From the NCBI GenBank assembly GCA_016932965.1, contig JAFGBW010000227.1, positions 1 through 10,271 of the forward strand: DNA of 10,271 bases, read 5' to 3'. This DNA comes from Candidatus Auribacterota bacterium (GTDB taxonomy: Bacteria; Auribacterota; JAFGBW01). This document shows positions 1 to 5,714 of the stretch, one piece after another (positions within the stretch are counted from its first letter, which is position 1; the number at the start of each line of letters is the position of its first letter). Under the pieces are notes generated by a model. That model was given only the letters and a program-made list of their open reading frames with translations, made no database searches and was not told where the DNA came from. A program made the position numbers and the translations under genes.

Positions 1-995
1 GAATGCTTTCCAAGAACCATCATGCTTTCACTGAGACCAACAGACGACGGATTGATGATTTCATAGGTGCAGCGGTGCTTTAAGACCCCATCCTGGTGAA
101 TACCCGATTCATGGGCAAAGGCATTAGCTCCTACAATCGCCTTATTGGGTTGAACCGGAAGCGAAGTGAGACGGGAAACCAGCTTTGATGTTTTGATGAT
201 CTGCCTAGTATCGATTTTTGTGCTGATGTCCCTGAATAAATCCCTGCGGGTTTTAATTGTCATGACGATCTCTTCCAGGGAAGCATTACCGGCCCTCTCC
301 CCGATTCCGTTGATCGTGCATTCAACCTGTCCTGCTCCTTGTTGGATGGCGGAAAGGGAATTCGCCACAGCCAGACCCAAATCATTATGGCAGTGAACAG
401 ATATCACTGCCTCACGGATATTGCTCACATGGTCGTTAAGATAAGTAATGATCCGGCTGAACTCCTGCGGGATGGAATACCCCACGGTATCAGGAATATT
501 AACAGTCCTGGCGCCTGCTTTGATGACTGCCTCAACGATTTTTGCTAAAAACGGAAGAGACGTTCTTGCAGCATCTTCCGGAGAAAACTCCACATCGCTG
601 ACTTTTTTCCTGGCATACCGAACCGCTTCTACGGCCAGACTGAGTATTTCAGATTCCGCTTTTTTGAGCTTATACTGCATGTGAATCTTTGATGTAGCCA
701 GAAAAACATGAATACGGGGGGATACCGCTTTTCTCAAGGCCTGATAAGCAGCGTCAATGTCCTTTTGCAGACTCCTTGCGAGGCCGGCCATGGAGGCGTT
801 TTTAATTTTTCCGGAAATCAAAGCCACGGCTTCCATATCTCCCGGGGAAGAGATGGGAAACCCCGCCTCTATCACATCCACCCCTAATTTTTCAAGCTGA
901 AGGGCGATTTCCAGCTTTTCTCCGGGATTGAGGCTGGCCCCGGGACACTGTTCACCGTCACGAAGGGTTGTATCAAAAATGATGAGGTTTTTCAT
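1..995 (-). CDS. leuA: 2-isopropylmalate synthase, N-terminal part (runs off the left edge)
   Basis: Condenses acetyl-CoA with 2-oxoisovalerate, the first committed step of leucine synthesis in the cytoplasm. The visible 331 residues translate without interruption and cover the catalytic TIM barrel. [10 protein letters not shown] at residues 7-16 carries the metal-binding Asp and catalytic Arg. HCHND at 201-205 supplies the two metal-binding His. GIGERAGN at 230-237 and HESGIHQDG at 295-303 are typical of the LeuA family. The C-terminal leucine-binding regulatory domain, expected in a protein of about 500 residues, lies outside the window. The ATG at 995-993 overlaps the ilvC stop as ATGA, so translation is probably coupled to ilvC; no strong ribosome site is seen inside the end of ilvC. 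Homocitrate and citramalate synthases are related alternatives, but the motif set and the ilvC partner favour LeuA. Confidence 0.95.
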   Translation of the reverse strand, partial: MKNLIIFDTTLRDGEQCPGASLNPGEKLEIALQLEKLGVDVIEAGFPISSPGDMEAVALISGKIKNASMAGLARSLQKDIDAAYQALRKAVSPRIHVFLATSKIHMQYKLKKAESEILSLAVEAVRYARKKVSDVEFSPEDAARTSLPFLAKIVEAVIKAGARTVNIPDTVGYSIPQEFSRIITYLNDHVSNIREAVISVHCHNDLGLAVANSLSAIQQGAGQVECTINGIGERAGNASLEEIVMTIKTRRDLFRDISTKIDTRQIIKTSKLVSRLTSLPVQPNKAIVGANAFAHESGIHQDGVLKHRCTYEIINPSSVGLSESMMVLGKH

Positions 996-1999
996 TCTAC
1001 TTCTTTGGCATCAATCCATTTCATCATCCTGCGAAGTTTTTTTCCAACAACTTCCACCTGGTGATTTTTTTCTTTTTCTTCCATGCGTTTGAAATTGATC
1101 TTCCCTTTTTTACATTCCATGAGGAATTCCTTGGCAAAACTGCCGTTCTGGATTTCGGTCAGGATTTTTTTCATTTCCACCTTGGTGTTTTGTTCCGTGA
1201 TGATCCGTTTACCGCGGGTCAGATCTCCGTATTTGGCCGTGTTTGAAATGGAATAACGCATGTAAGAAAGGCCGCCCTGATAGATCAGGTCAACGATCAG
1301 CTTCAACTCATGCATGCATTCAAAAAAAGCGACCTCAGGCTGGTATCCGGCTTCAACCAGTGTTTCAAATCCTCTTTGAACAAGCGAAGAAAGGCCTCCG
1401 CATAGTACCACTTGCTCGCCAAAAAGATCGGTTTCGGTTTCTTCCTTGAAGGTAGTTTCTAAAATACCCCCTCTGGTTCCGCCGATACCTTTGCCGTATG
1501 CCAGGGCGATTTCCCTGGCCTTTTGAGATGCATTCTGAAATACCGCCACCAGGCAGGGAACCCCGCCCCCTTTGACAAATTCACTTCTGACCAAATGCCC
1601 GGGCCCTTTGGGAGCGATCATGAATACATCTATATAGGGTTCAGGAATGATTTGTTTGAAATGAATATTGAAGCCGTGGGAAAAACCCAGAGCCTTGCCT
1701 TCTTTCATATACGGTTTGATTTCTTCTTCATACATGGCTGCCTGGTATTCATCCGGAATGAGAATCTGTATGACATCCGCTTCCTTCGCGACCTCGGACG
1801 CTGTTTTAGGTTCAAATCCATGAGATTTTGCGATCTGAAAATTGGGGGAGTCCGGCTTTTCAGCTATAATCACTTTAATCCCGGAATCCCTTAAATTCTG
1901 AGCCTGAGCGTGGCCCTGGCTTCCGTACCCTACCACTCCAACCGTTTTCCCGTTCAGGAGGGAAAAATTTGCGTCTTCTTCATAATATATTTTTGCCAT
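992..1999 (-). CDS. ilvC: Ketol-acid reductoisomerase, class I, with an unusual cofactor loop
   Basis: Isomerises and reduces acetolactate or acetohydroxybutyrate in the valine and isoleucine pathway, using Mg2+ and a nicotinamide cofactor. At 335 residues it has the usual class I length. The Rossmann motif GYGSQGHA lies at 24-31, catalytic His108 is in [14 protein letters not shown] is at 131-135, and the metal ligands Asp191, Glu195, Glu227 and Glu231 with Ser252 are all in place. The loop after the second beta strand reads AEKPDSPNF (46-54). Compared with the common NADPH-type GLRxGSxSW pattern, Leu is replaced by Glu47, Arg by Lys48, Gly by Asp50 and the second Ser by Asn53. A purine-rich site AGGAAAGGAAG stands just before the ATG at 1999. 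It is the first gene of an ilvC-leuA unit; no ilvB or ilvN is seen upstream. Confidence 0.96.
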   Translation of the reverse strand: MAKIYYEEDANFSLLNGKTVGVVGYGSQGHAQAQNLRDSGIKVIIAEKPDSPNFQIAKSHGFEPKTASEVAKEADVIQILIPDEYQAAMYEEEIKPYMKEGKALGFSHGFNIHFKQIIPEPYIDVFMIAPKGPGHLVRSEFVKGGGVPCLVAVFQNASQKAREIALAYGKGIGGTRGGILETTFKEETETDLFGEQVVLCGGLSSLVQRGFETLVEAGYQPEVAFFECMHELKLIVDLIYQGGLSYMRYSISNTAKYGDLTRGKRIITEQNTKVEMKKILTEIQNGSFAKEFLMECKKGKINFKRMEEKEKNHQVEVVGKKLRRMMKWIDAKEVE

Positions 2000-2080
2000 G
2001 GTTATACTTCCTTTCCTTTATGATCCAATCCAATCAGTTCCGACAATCCAGCTCCTTCATTGTCTAAGAATTGAAAAATG

Positions 2081-2110
2081 ATGCTAATTCTTTATTGATC
2101 TTTATGTCAA
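2081..2110 (-). promoter_or_regulatory. Candidate sigma-70 promoter for ilvC-leuA
   Basis: Read on the minus strand, a perfect TTGACA (2110-2105) is followed after 18 bases by TAGCAT (2086-2081), matching four of six -10 consensus positions. Transcription would start near 2074 and leave a leader of about 75 bases before ilvC. I see no T-box, no branched-chain-codon leader peptide and no attenuator in that leader. This is a motif-based call only. Confidence 0.45.
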
Positions 2111-2221
2111 TAATATTCTAGACGGTACGGACTGAATTTCTATTCGCCTGATCATTCCGCAAGCCGCGGCTCGGCAAGAAGATATCCGGACTCATTTGAA
2201 ATAATAACAAAATAATGGCTT

Positions 2222-2250
2222 ATTGTATCTTAAATTTTAGTTCTGTACAA
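2222..2250 (-). promoter_or_regulatory. Second, weaker candidate promoter for ilvC-leuA
   Basis: On the minus strand TTGTAC (2250-2245), a 17-base spacer and TACAAT (2227-2222) form a promoter-like pair; the -10 matches five of six positions but the -35 only three. If used, it would give a leader of roughly 215 bases containing a GC-rich palindrome at 2162-2171. AT-rich sequence produces such pairs by chance, so confidence is low. Confidence 0.25.
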
Positions 2251-2321
2251 GATATAATAAAGGTTTGTCAAAAGGAATGATTTACATAATATGACTATTT
2301 GTAAAAAAAACTTTTTTACCC

Positions 2322-2350
2322 TTGACAGGCCCCCCCCCATCATGTAAATC
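2322..2350 (+). promoter_or_regulatory. Candidate promoter of the riboswitch-controlled locus, with C9 in its spacer
   Basis: A perfect TTGACA lies at 2322-2327. Two overlapping -10 candidates follow: TGTAAA (2343-2348, spacer 15, four of six matches) and TAAATC (2345-2350, spacer 17, three of six). The start of transcription would be near 2356, giving a leader of about 225 bases. The spacer contains nine consecutive C residues, so its length could change by slippage. A TATAAT at 2359-2364 is a better -10 by sequence but sits 31 bases from TTGACA and has no visible -35 of its own. Confidence 0.45.
2330..2338 (+). repeat. Homopolymeric C9 tract between -35 and -10
   Basis: Nine C residues in a row, flanked by GG on the left and AT on the right, stand within the promoter spacer of the exported-protein gene at 2584. 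No comparable C or G run occurs elsewhere in the window. Tracts of this length are known to gain and lose bases by slipped-strand mispairing, and in the Neisseria opc promoter a poly-C run in the same place sets expression level. Confidence 0.9.
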
Positions 2351-2365
2351 TACCCTAATATAATC

Positions 2366-2409
2366 GGGAACGGTTATAGAAAGTCCTGGTAAGCCAGGAC
2401 GGGGTTCTT
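2366..2409 (+). other. Structured leader element upstream of the aptamer
   Basis: A perfect 7-bp hairpin GTCCTGG/CCAGGAC (2383-2389 with 2394-2400, loop TAAG) sits inside an outer helix GGGAAC/GTTCTT (2366-2371 with 2404-2409, including two G-U pairs). The internal loops are GGTTATAGAAA on the 5' side and GGG on the 3' side. It lies in the probable 5' leader before the cyclic-di-GMP aptamer. There is no U tract after it, so it is not a canonical terminator. I do not recognise it as a named RNA family. Confidence 0.4.
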
Positions 2410-2425
2410 TAAAAAATATTAAATT

Positions 2426-2511
2426 TTCTGTCCGAAAAGGCAAGGTTCCCCTTTAAAATGGACCACGCAAAGTCACGGAATGAACAGTTGGCCGGACTAC
2501 CGAAGACAGAA
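2426..2511 (+). promoter_or_regulatory. Cyclic-di-GMP-I (GEMM) riboswitch aptamer
   Basis: This binds a cyclic dinucleotide in the mRNA leader and controls the downstream gene. P1 pairs TTCTGTC (2426-2432) with GACAGAA (2505-2511). P2 pairs GGTTC (2444-2448) with GGACC (2460-2464, one G-U). P3 pairs GTC-A-CGG (2472-2478, A bulged) with CCGGAC (2492-2497). The single-stranded hallmarks AAGGCAA (2437-2443), ACGCAAAG (2465-2472) and CTACCGAA (2497-2504) match the family. By alignment to the Vibrio Vc2 aptamer, G2439, A2469 and C2500 correspond to the ligand-contacting G20, A47 and C92. A G rather than A at position 20 favours cyclic-di-GMP over cGAMP. The usual GNRA loop on P2 is replaced by a longer pyrimidine/A-rich loop. 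It lies 73 bases before the start codon at 2584. Confidence 0.85.
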
Positions 2512-2513
2512 TA

Positions 2514-2542
2514 CTCAATCCATGGGGTTAAAAAGGATTGAG
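2514..2542 (+). promoter_or_regulatory. Hairpin between aptamer and start codon (candidate expression platform)
   Basis: A perfect 8-bp stem CTCAATCC/GGATTGAG (2514-2521 with 2535-2542) with a 13-base loop directly follows the P1 helix. No U tract follows, so it does not look like an intrinsic terminator. The strong ribosome site AAGGAGG (2572-2578) is 30 bases further on. A pyrimidine stretch in the P2 loop (CCTTT, 2450-2454) could pair with part of that site, which would suggest translational control, but this is only a pairing possibility. Confidence 0.35.
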
Positions 2543-2583
2543 CAAACCGTGATCAAAAGTGATCAACAAAAAAGGAGGCAACC

Positions 2584-3366
2584 ATGAAAAAAACACTCTT
2601 ATCAGCATTAGTCATGCTGGGTCTGATCGGCTATTCTTATGCGGCTGATTTACCCCCTGACATCGTCATTGATCCGCCACCCACAACCATTGATATTGGC
2701 GCTATGTGGAATTTTGTGGTGGACAGCTATCGTGTTGACGTTCTCATTACACCGGCAGAAGAAGCTTCCGGCGTGAATGACCCAGAAAATGACACATGGG
2801 TGGAAATCGTTGATGGAACTCTTGAATTCGGAACCGTGAACATGACGGGATCCGGCATTTATGCGACAACCGGTGCGACAGGTGCGAAAGCCTACCAGGC
2901 TGTTCCCCACAGAGCCGGCAGCGCATGGACTGACACCAGAGTATTTTTCGACAACAACCAGTGCAGAGCCCAGGTTATCGGGAACTTCAGCGGTACGATT
3001 TTCAACATCAACTCGTTACCCATATTTCCTACCGACCCGACCAATGAAAGTGTCATGCATGTCATGGGCGTACACATGAATGAAACAAGTCCTGAAGGTT
3101 ATCCTTTAGTCACTGCCATTGATAACAACATTGTTACAGGGACAGCTTTTGCGACCGTCGGATGGGACACCACCACAGTCACCAATCCGGTCCCAGTGGT
3201 TCCTGGCGACATGATTTTTTACGACTGCGGAACTGGAACCGGCGGATCCAACTACGTGAGCGACATGTTCCAATTATACTTCGCTCTGGATTATTTACCG
3301 ATCGGTGTTCCTGCTGACAGCTACACGATCGACACAAGATGGACATTACATGCGGTATCCTTCTAA
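2584..3366 (+). CDS. Exported beta-rich surface-type protein under riboswitch control (subunit A)
   Basis: A 260-residue protein of unrecognised family. A signal peptide (MKK, hydrophobic core 4-18, cleavage after YSYA at about residue 20) is followed by a proline-rich stretch and a Ser/Thr/Gly/Asp-rich, low-Lys sequence typical of secreted beta proteins. Two mature Cys could form a disulfide. It shares VVDSY (45-49), GDMIFYD (208-214) and a C-terminal block VSDxFxxxFA to the end, closing with Y-x5-WTL (253-255), with the product at 4626. The C-terminus resembles the final strand of Gram-positive WxL domains and of some fimbrial subunits; this is suggestive only. The start is fixed by AAGGAGG five bases upstream. 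The long structured leader and strong terminator after the gene point to a regulated, abundant product. A surface or fibre subunit is my inference. Confidence 0.85.
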   Translation: MKKTLLSALVMLGLIGYSYAADLPPDIVIDPPPTTIDIGAMWNFVVDSYRVDVLITPAEEASGVNDPENDTWVEIVDGTLEFGTVNMTGSGIYATTGATGAKAYQAVPHRAGSAWTDTRVFFDNNQCRAQVIGNFSGTIFNINSLPIFPTDPTNESVMHVMGVHMNETSPEGYPLVTAIDNNIVTGTAFATVGWDTTTVTNPVPVVPGDMIFYDCGTGTGGSNYVSDMFQLYFALDYLPIGVPADSYTIDTRWTLHAVSF

Positions 3367-3381
3367 TTAAAGAAGAATCCC

Positions 3382-3414
3382 AAAAAAGCAGGCCGCAAGG
3401 CCTGCTTTTTTTTT
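3382..3414 (+). terminator. Intrinsic terminator after the first exported-protein gene
   Basis: AGCAGGCC (3387-3394), a GCAA loop and GGCCTGCT (3399-3406) form a perfect 8-bp GC-rich stem with a GNRA tetraloop. It is preceded by six A and followed by a run of nine T (3406-3414). It begins 15 bases after the TAA stop. The A run makes it usable from both sides, although nothing converges here. It should separate or attenuate transcription between the genes at 2584 and 3489. Confidence 0.92.
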
Positions 3415-3488
3415 ATCTTTTCTCATTTCTAAAAAAGGTATATAAAATAACAATTAATTTAAATCTCTTAGGAAATGAGGAAAATATC

Positions 3489-4298
3489 ATGATCAATCTG
3501 ACCACGATGAAAAAAATCGTATTAATAACGTGTTTTATTAGTTTCTCCATCTCTTCTCAAGCGTTCTCATTAAAAATAGACAAGATGCGCATCTATGAAA
3601 CGGTTAAACCAGGCGACGTTATTCAGGGTGTCATCAATGTCATGAACGATTCCAAATCCCCGCAGCAGATATCAACCCTTGTAGAAGATATAGATTTCAA
3701 ACATTCTGAACAACTTATTGATTTCAAAACACTTGGATCACAAACAGACTCATGCGCCCGCTGGATTTCCTTTATGCCTAAAGACATGGAAATCCCTCCG
3801 GTTTCAATGAAGGCAGTGCAATATATTATTTCTGTTCCCAAAGATGTCACGCTGGCTGAATATTATGCTGTCATCTATATTGAATCCGCTGCATCCACAC
3901 CAACTGATCTCTCTGCCACGATTCTTGCGTCATCCAAGGCCAGGATGGCTGTGCTTGTTAAAATCACTCTTTCCGGCCTCGCAGCGCCTCAAGGAACCGT
4001 AGAAAAAATATCTGTTGTTCCGGCTAAAGATGACAAGCCCATGGAAATCACATATGATTTCGATAACACCGGAAACGTCCTGCAAAAGGTGAATGGGAGC
4101 TTTTCAATTATTGACGCAGAGGGGAATCTTTACGGCAGAGGAACACTGAATCAGGGTGTAGCCAAGGGAGGTAATAAAATAAGCATCATAACGACCTGGG
4201 ACGGGGAATTAAGACCGGGAGAATATGATCTGGTCGCTGAATTCAAATACGATCCAAAACAGACTGAAATCAGGGAAGCTCATTTTACAATTGAATAA
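3489..4298 (+). CDS. Exported two-domain immunoglobulin-like protein, probable periplasmic chaperone
   Basis: A 269-residue exported protein. The start is set at 3489 by GAGG (3477-3480) eight bases upstream; the frame stays open further left, but that part would overlap the preceding gene and terminator. A signal peptide ends near SSQA (residue 25). The N-terminal half has the pattern of a chaperone-like beta sandwich: KPGDVIQGVINVMND, then CARWISF, then ISVPKDVTLAEYYAVIY, much like the 'W-I...vP..a..G.Y' strands of DUF916/WxL-interacting and fimbrial-chaperone-like proteins. The C-terminal half (about 150-269) looks like a second sandwich, with DFDNTGNVLQKVNG and LRPGEYDLVAEF. It lies between two paralogous exported proteins and probably assists them. 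It lacks a clear match to classical PapD signature residues, so the family assignment is tentative. A weak TATAAA-like box at 3441-3446 might start it independently. Confidence 0.8.
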   Translation: MINLTTMKKIVLITCFISFSISSQAFSLKIDKMRIYETVKPGDVIQGVINVMNDSKSPQQISTLVEDIDFKHSEQLIDFKTLGSQTDSCARWISFMPKDMEIPPVSMKAVQYIISVPKDVTLAEYYAVIYIESAASTPTDLSATILASSKARMAVLVKITLSGLAAPQGTVEKISVVPAKDDKPMEITYDFDNTGNVLQKVNGSFSIIDAEGNLYGRGTLNQGVAKGGNKISIITTWDGELRPGEYDLVAEFKYDPKQTEIREAHFTIE

Positions 4299-4625
4299 AC
4301 ACGGATAACTAAAATAGGAACCCGGGCTTTCCCCGGTTTATTCAGGATCTTTAAGAAACCGAACGAACGTCTGATACAGAATTAACTTTCAGACTGAGTA
4401 ACGTTACTTTGACTTACAAGGACCAGATTATCACGCTTCCTTCGAAAGCCCGTAACAGCAAATCCATGAATGTTACGAGGATCAGGAAGCAGCAGGTAAC
4501 TGATCTTAGTTCCTTGAATGAACCTAAATCCGAGAATATCGGTAAAAAAATTACCGGACTTCCCATTGTTTTTTTTTGAAAATATGGTAAAATGAATATA
4601 GGATTAGATAAAGGTAAAATCATCC
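4299..4625. other. Intergenic region between the chaperone-like gene and the second subunit gene
   Basis: This 327-bp stretch contains an interrupted hairpin (4319-4326 with 4331-4338, one C-C mismatch) shortly after the stop codon, without a U tract. A second small hairpin CGGTAA/TTACCG (4540-4545 with 4551-4556) is followed 13 bases later by nine T. The right end holds a candidate promoter. The frame 4355-4579 is open for 75 codons, but it has no good start or ribosome site and I do not call it a gene. Confidence 0.5.
4566..4593 (+). promoter_or_regulatory. Candidate extended -10 promoter for the gene at 4626
   Basis: TAAAAT (4588-4593, five of six matches) is preceded by TGG, giving the TGn extended -10 arrangement. 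A weak TTGTTT (4566-4571) stands 16 bases upstream. Transcription would begin near 4600, leaving a leader of about 26 bases. Nine T (4569-4577) overlap the -35 and spacer. It would let the second subunit gene be expressed apart from the riboswitch. Confidence 0.4.
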
Positions 4626-5273
4626 ATGCTTGAAAAATCACATATTGGAAAACGTCTATTACAGTTTTTCACCATCCTGAGTCTTTTATATCCGGGATTG
4701 ATTTTTGCGGAACAAAAGGAAGTAACTGTTCCCGTGGAAACCGTTGTGGACAGCTATCTCACCCTTCTTTTGGAAAGCACCGCGGTTCAAATCAATCAGA
4801 ACGGGGAAGAAATATCAACCAGGCAACTGGCACCCGGAAGCATTTATTTTGGTGAAGTGTTCGGCCAACAGGCCGATAAACCTTCTCTCCCCAATTGTCC
4901 TTTCAGCTGTTCATTTATCACTAACGTGAAAGTCAATATCATCAATAATTCAAAACCCTTTATTTTGAAGCTTCTTTTTGCACCGGTGGAAGATCAAAAA
5001 ACCCTTCTGGAGCTGAAAATGGCAGACACAGACAAGAGCGCTTTGAATATTAAAACATCCGCGACTGAACTGACAAAATTCGCCAAGCATCTGGAATCCC
5101 TGAACATCTGGACTCCCTTTCCTGAAATAGGAGAATTCATCCTGTATGACAGCAAACAAGAGGTAATATCGGATGAATTTACAGTGACTTTCGCGATAAA
5201 AAATTTATATTCCAACACCCAGTCTGCTGCTTACAGTGGAAAATTCATCTGGATTCTCTCCTCTCCTATATAA
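4626..5273 (+). CDS. Exported protein paralogous to the product at 2584 (subunit B)
   Basis: A 215-residue exported protein with no recognised family name. A positively charged start (MLEKSHIGKR) and hydrophobic segment end near LIFA (residue 28). It carries VVDSY at 40-44, GEFILYD at 169-175, ISDEF at 181-185, FAI at 189-191, and a terminal Y-x5-WIL (209-211). These occur in the same order and, over the last 31 residues, with the same spacing as in the protein at 2584, so the two are paralogues. It is shorter in the middle and has a close Cys pair (NCPFSC) that could form a small disulfide loop. The ribosome site AAAGG is weak and about 11 bases upstream, suggesting lower expression than the first subunit. 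A minor or anchoring subunit is an inference from gene order. Confidence 0.82.
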   Translation: MLEKSHIGKRLLQFFTILSLLYPGLIFAEQKEVTVPVETVVDSYLTLLLESTAVQINQNGEEISTRQLAPGSIYFGEVFGQQADKPSLPNCPFSCSFITNVKVNIINNSKPFILKLLFAPVEDQKTLLELKMADTDKSALNIKTSATELTKFAKHLESLNIWTPFPEIGEFILYDSKQEVISDEFTVTFAIKNLYSNTQSAAYSGKFIWILSSPI

Positions 5274-5714
5274 AAAGCCCTGATAACAGAATCTGAGGAT
5301 TGATGTTGCCATTATTTTATATTTTTATTTTGTTTCTATAACGTCTCAAAGAAAAATCGAAAAAAAGACGAATACGAAGACATCCTGTTAAACTAAATTT
5401 TTCCTGTTTTTAAAAACGGCTAAAAGAATCAATGAGTCATGCAAAGGCATGTGTCTTCGGCCTGATCATCAAATCTTCAAATGGTTTTGCTGACTTTTTT
5501 CTCATACCCGATTCTCAATTCTTACTAGTCAGGATTTATTTTTCATGAATCACGTTGACTCATGATTGTATTTCTCAGCTGTCAGTAGTGATCATCCCGT
5601 CTTATTCGATCTGCAACCCTCCAAAAGAAAAAATTCACTTTTCTTTTTATTCTTATCCCATTAATATTCTAAAAATTTAAATGAATGTCCCTGATAAGAA
5701 AGGAAACTGTCACG
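5274..5714. other. AT-rich intergenic region before the FadL-type gene
   Basis: No convincing gene, aptamer or terminator is seen in these 441 bases. There is a short hairpin CATGC/GCATG (5438-5442 with 5447-5451) and a long-loop 5-bp pair CGTCT/AGACG (5342-5346 with 5366-5370). The end of the region carries the ribosome site of the FadL-type gene (AGGA, 5701-5704). A clear -35/-10 pair for that gene was not found, so its promoter remains unassigned. Confidence 0.45.

Noticed and set aside
2000-2080. T-box or leader-peptide attenuator before ilvC
   Set aside because: No T-box core sequence and no short frame rich in Leu, Ile or Val codons; the only small frame (MKELDCRN) is not informative.
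2359-2364. Perfect TATAAT as the -10 of the riboswitch transcript
   Set aside because: It is 31 bases from TTGACA and no -35 or TGn extension accompanies it; kept only as an alternative.
2426-2511. Calling the aptamer a cGAMP-specific GEMM-Ib variant
   Set aside because: The position aligning with Vc2 G20 is G (2439) rather than the A expected for that variant. The alignment is by eye, so ligand testing would still decide.
3339-3488. Extending the chaperone-like gene upstream to an in-frame ATG at 3339
   Set aside because: The extension would overlap the end of the preceding gene and the terminator, has no ribosome site, and would bury the signal peptide; 3489 has GAGG at proper spacing.
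4319-4338. Terminator after the chaperone-like gene
   Set aside because: The stem has a central C-C mismatch and no following T tract.
4540-4577. Terminator formed by CGGTAA/TTACCG and the T9 run
   Set aside because: The T run starts 13 bases after the stem, too far for a canonical intrinsic terminator; the run fits better as part of the promoter region of the next gene.
4355-4579. A 75-codon open frame between the chaperone-like gene and the second paralogue, with an overlapping open frame on the other strand (4414-4641)
   Set aside because: Neither has a credible start with a ribosome site, no signal peptide or motif is seen, and both strands being open over the same stretch suggests chance. 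The minus-strand frame also runs into the promoter and start of the gene at 4626.
5432-5548. A 38-codon frame (MSHAKACVFG...) in the gap before the FadL-type gene
   Set aside because: Short, no good ribosome site, no recognisable feature; expected by chance in a 441-bp region.
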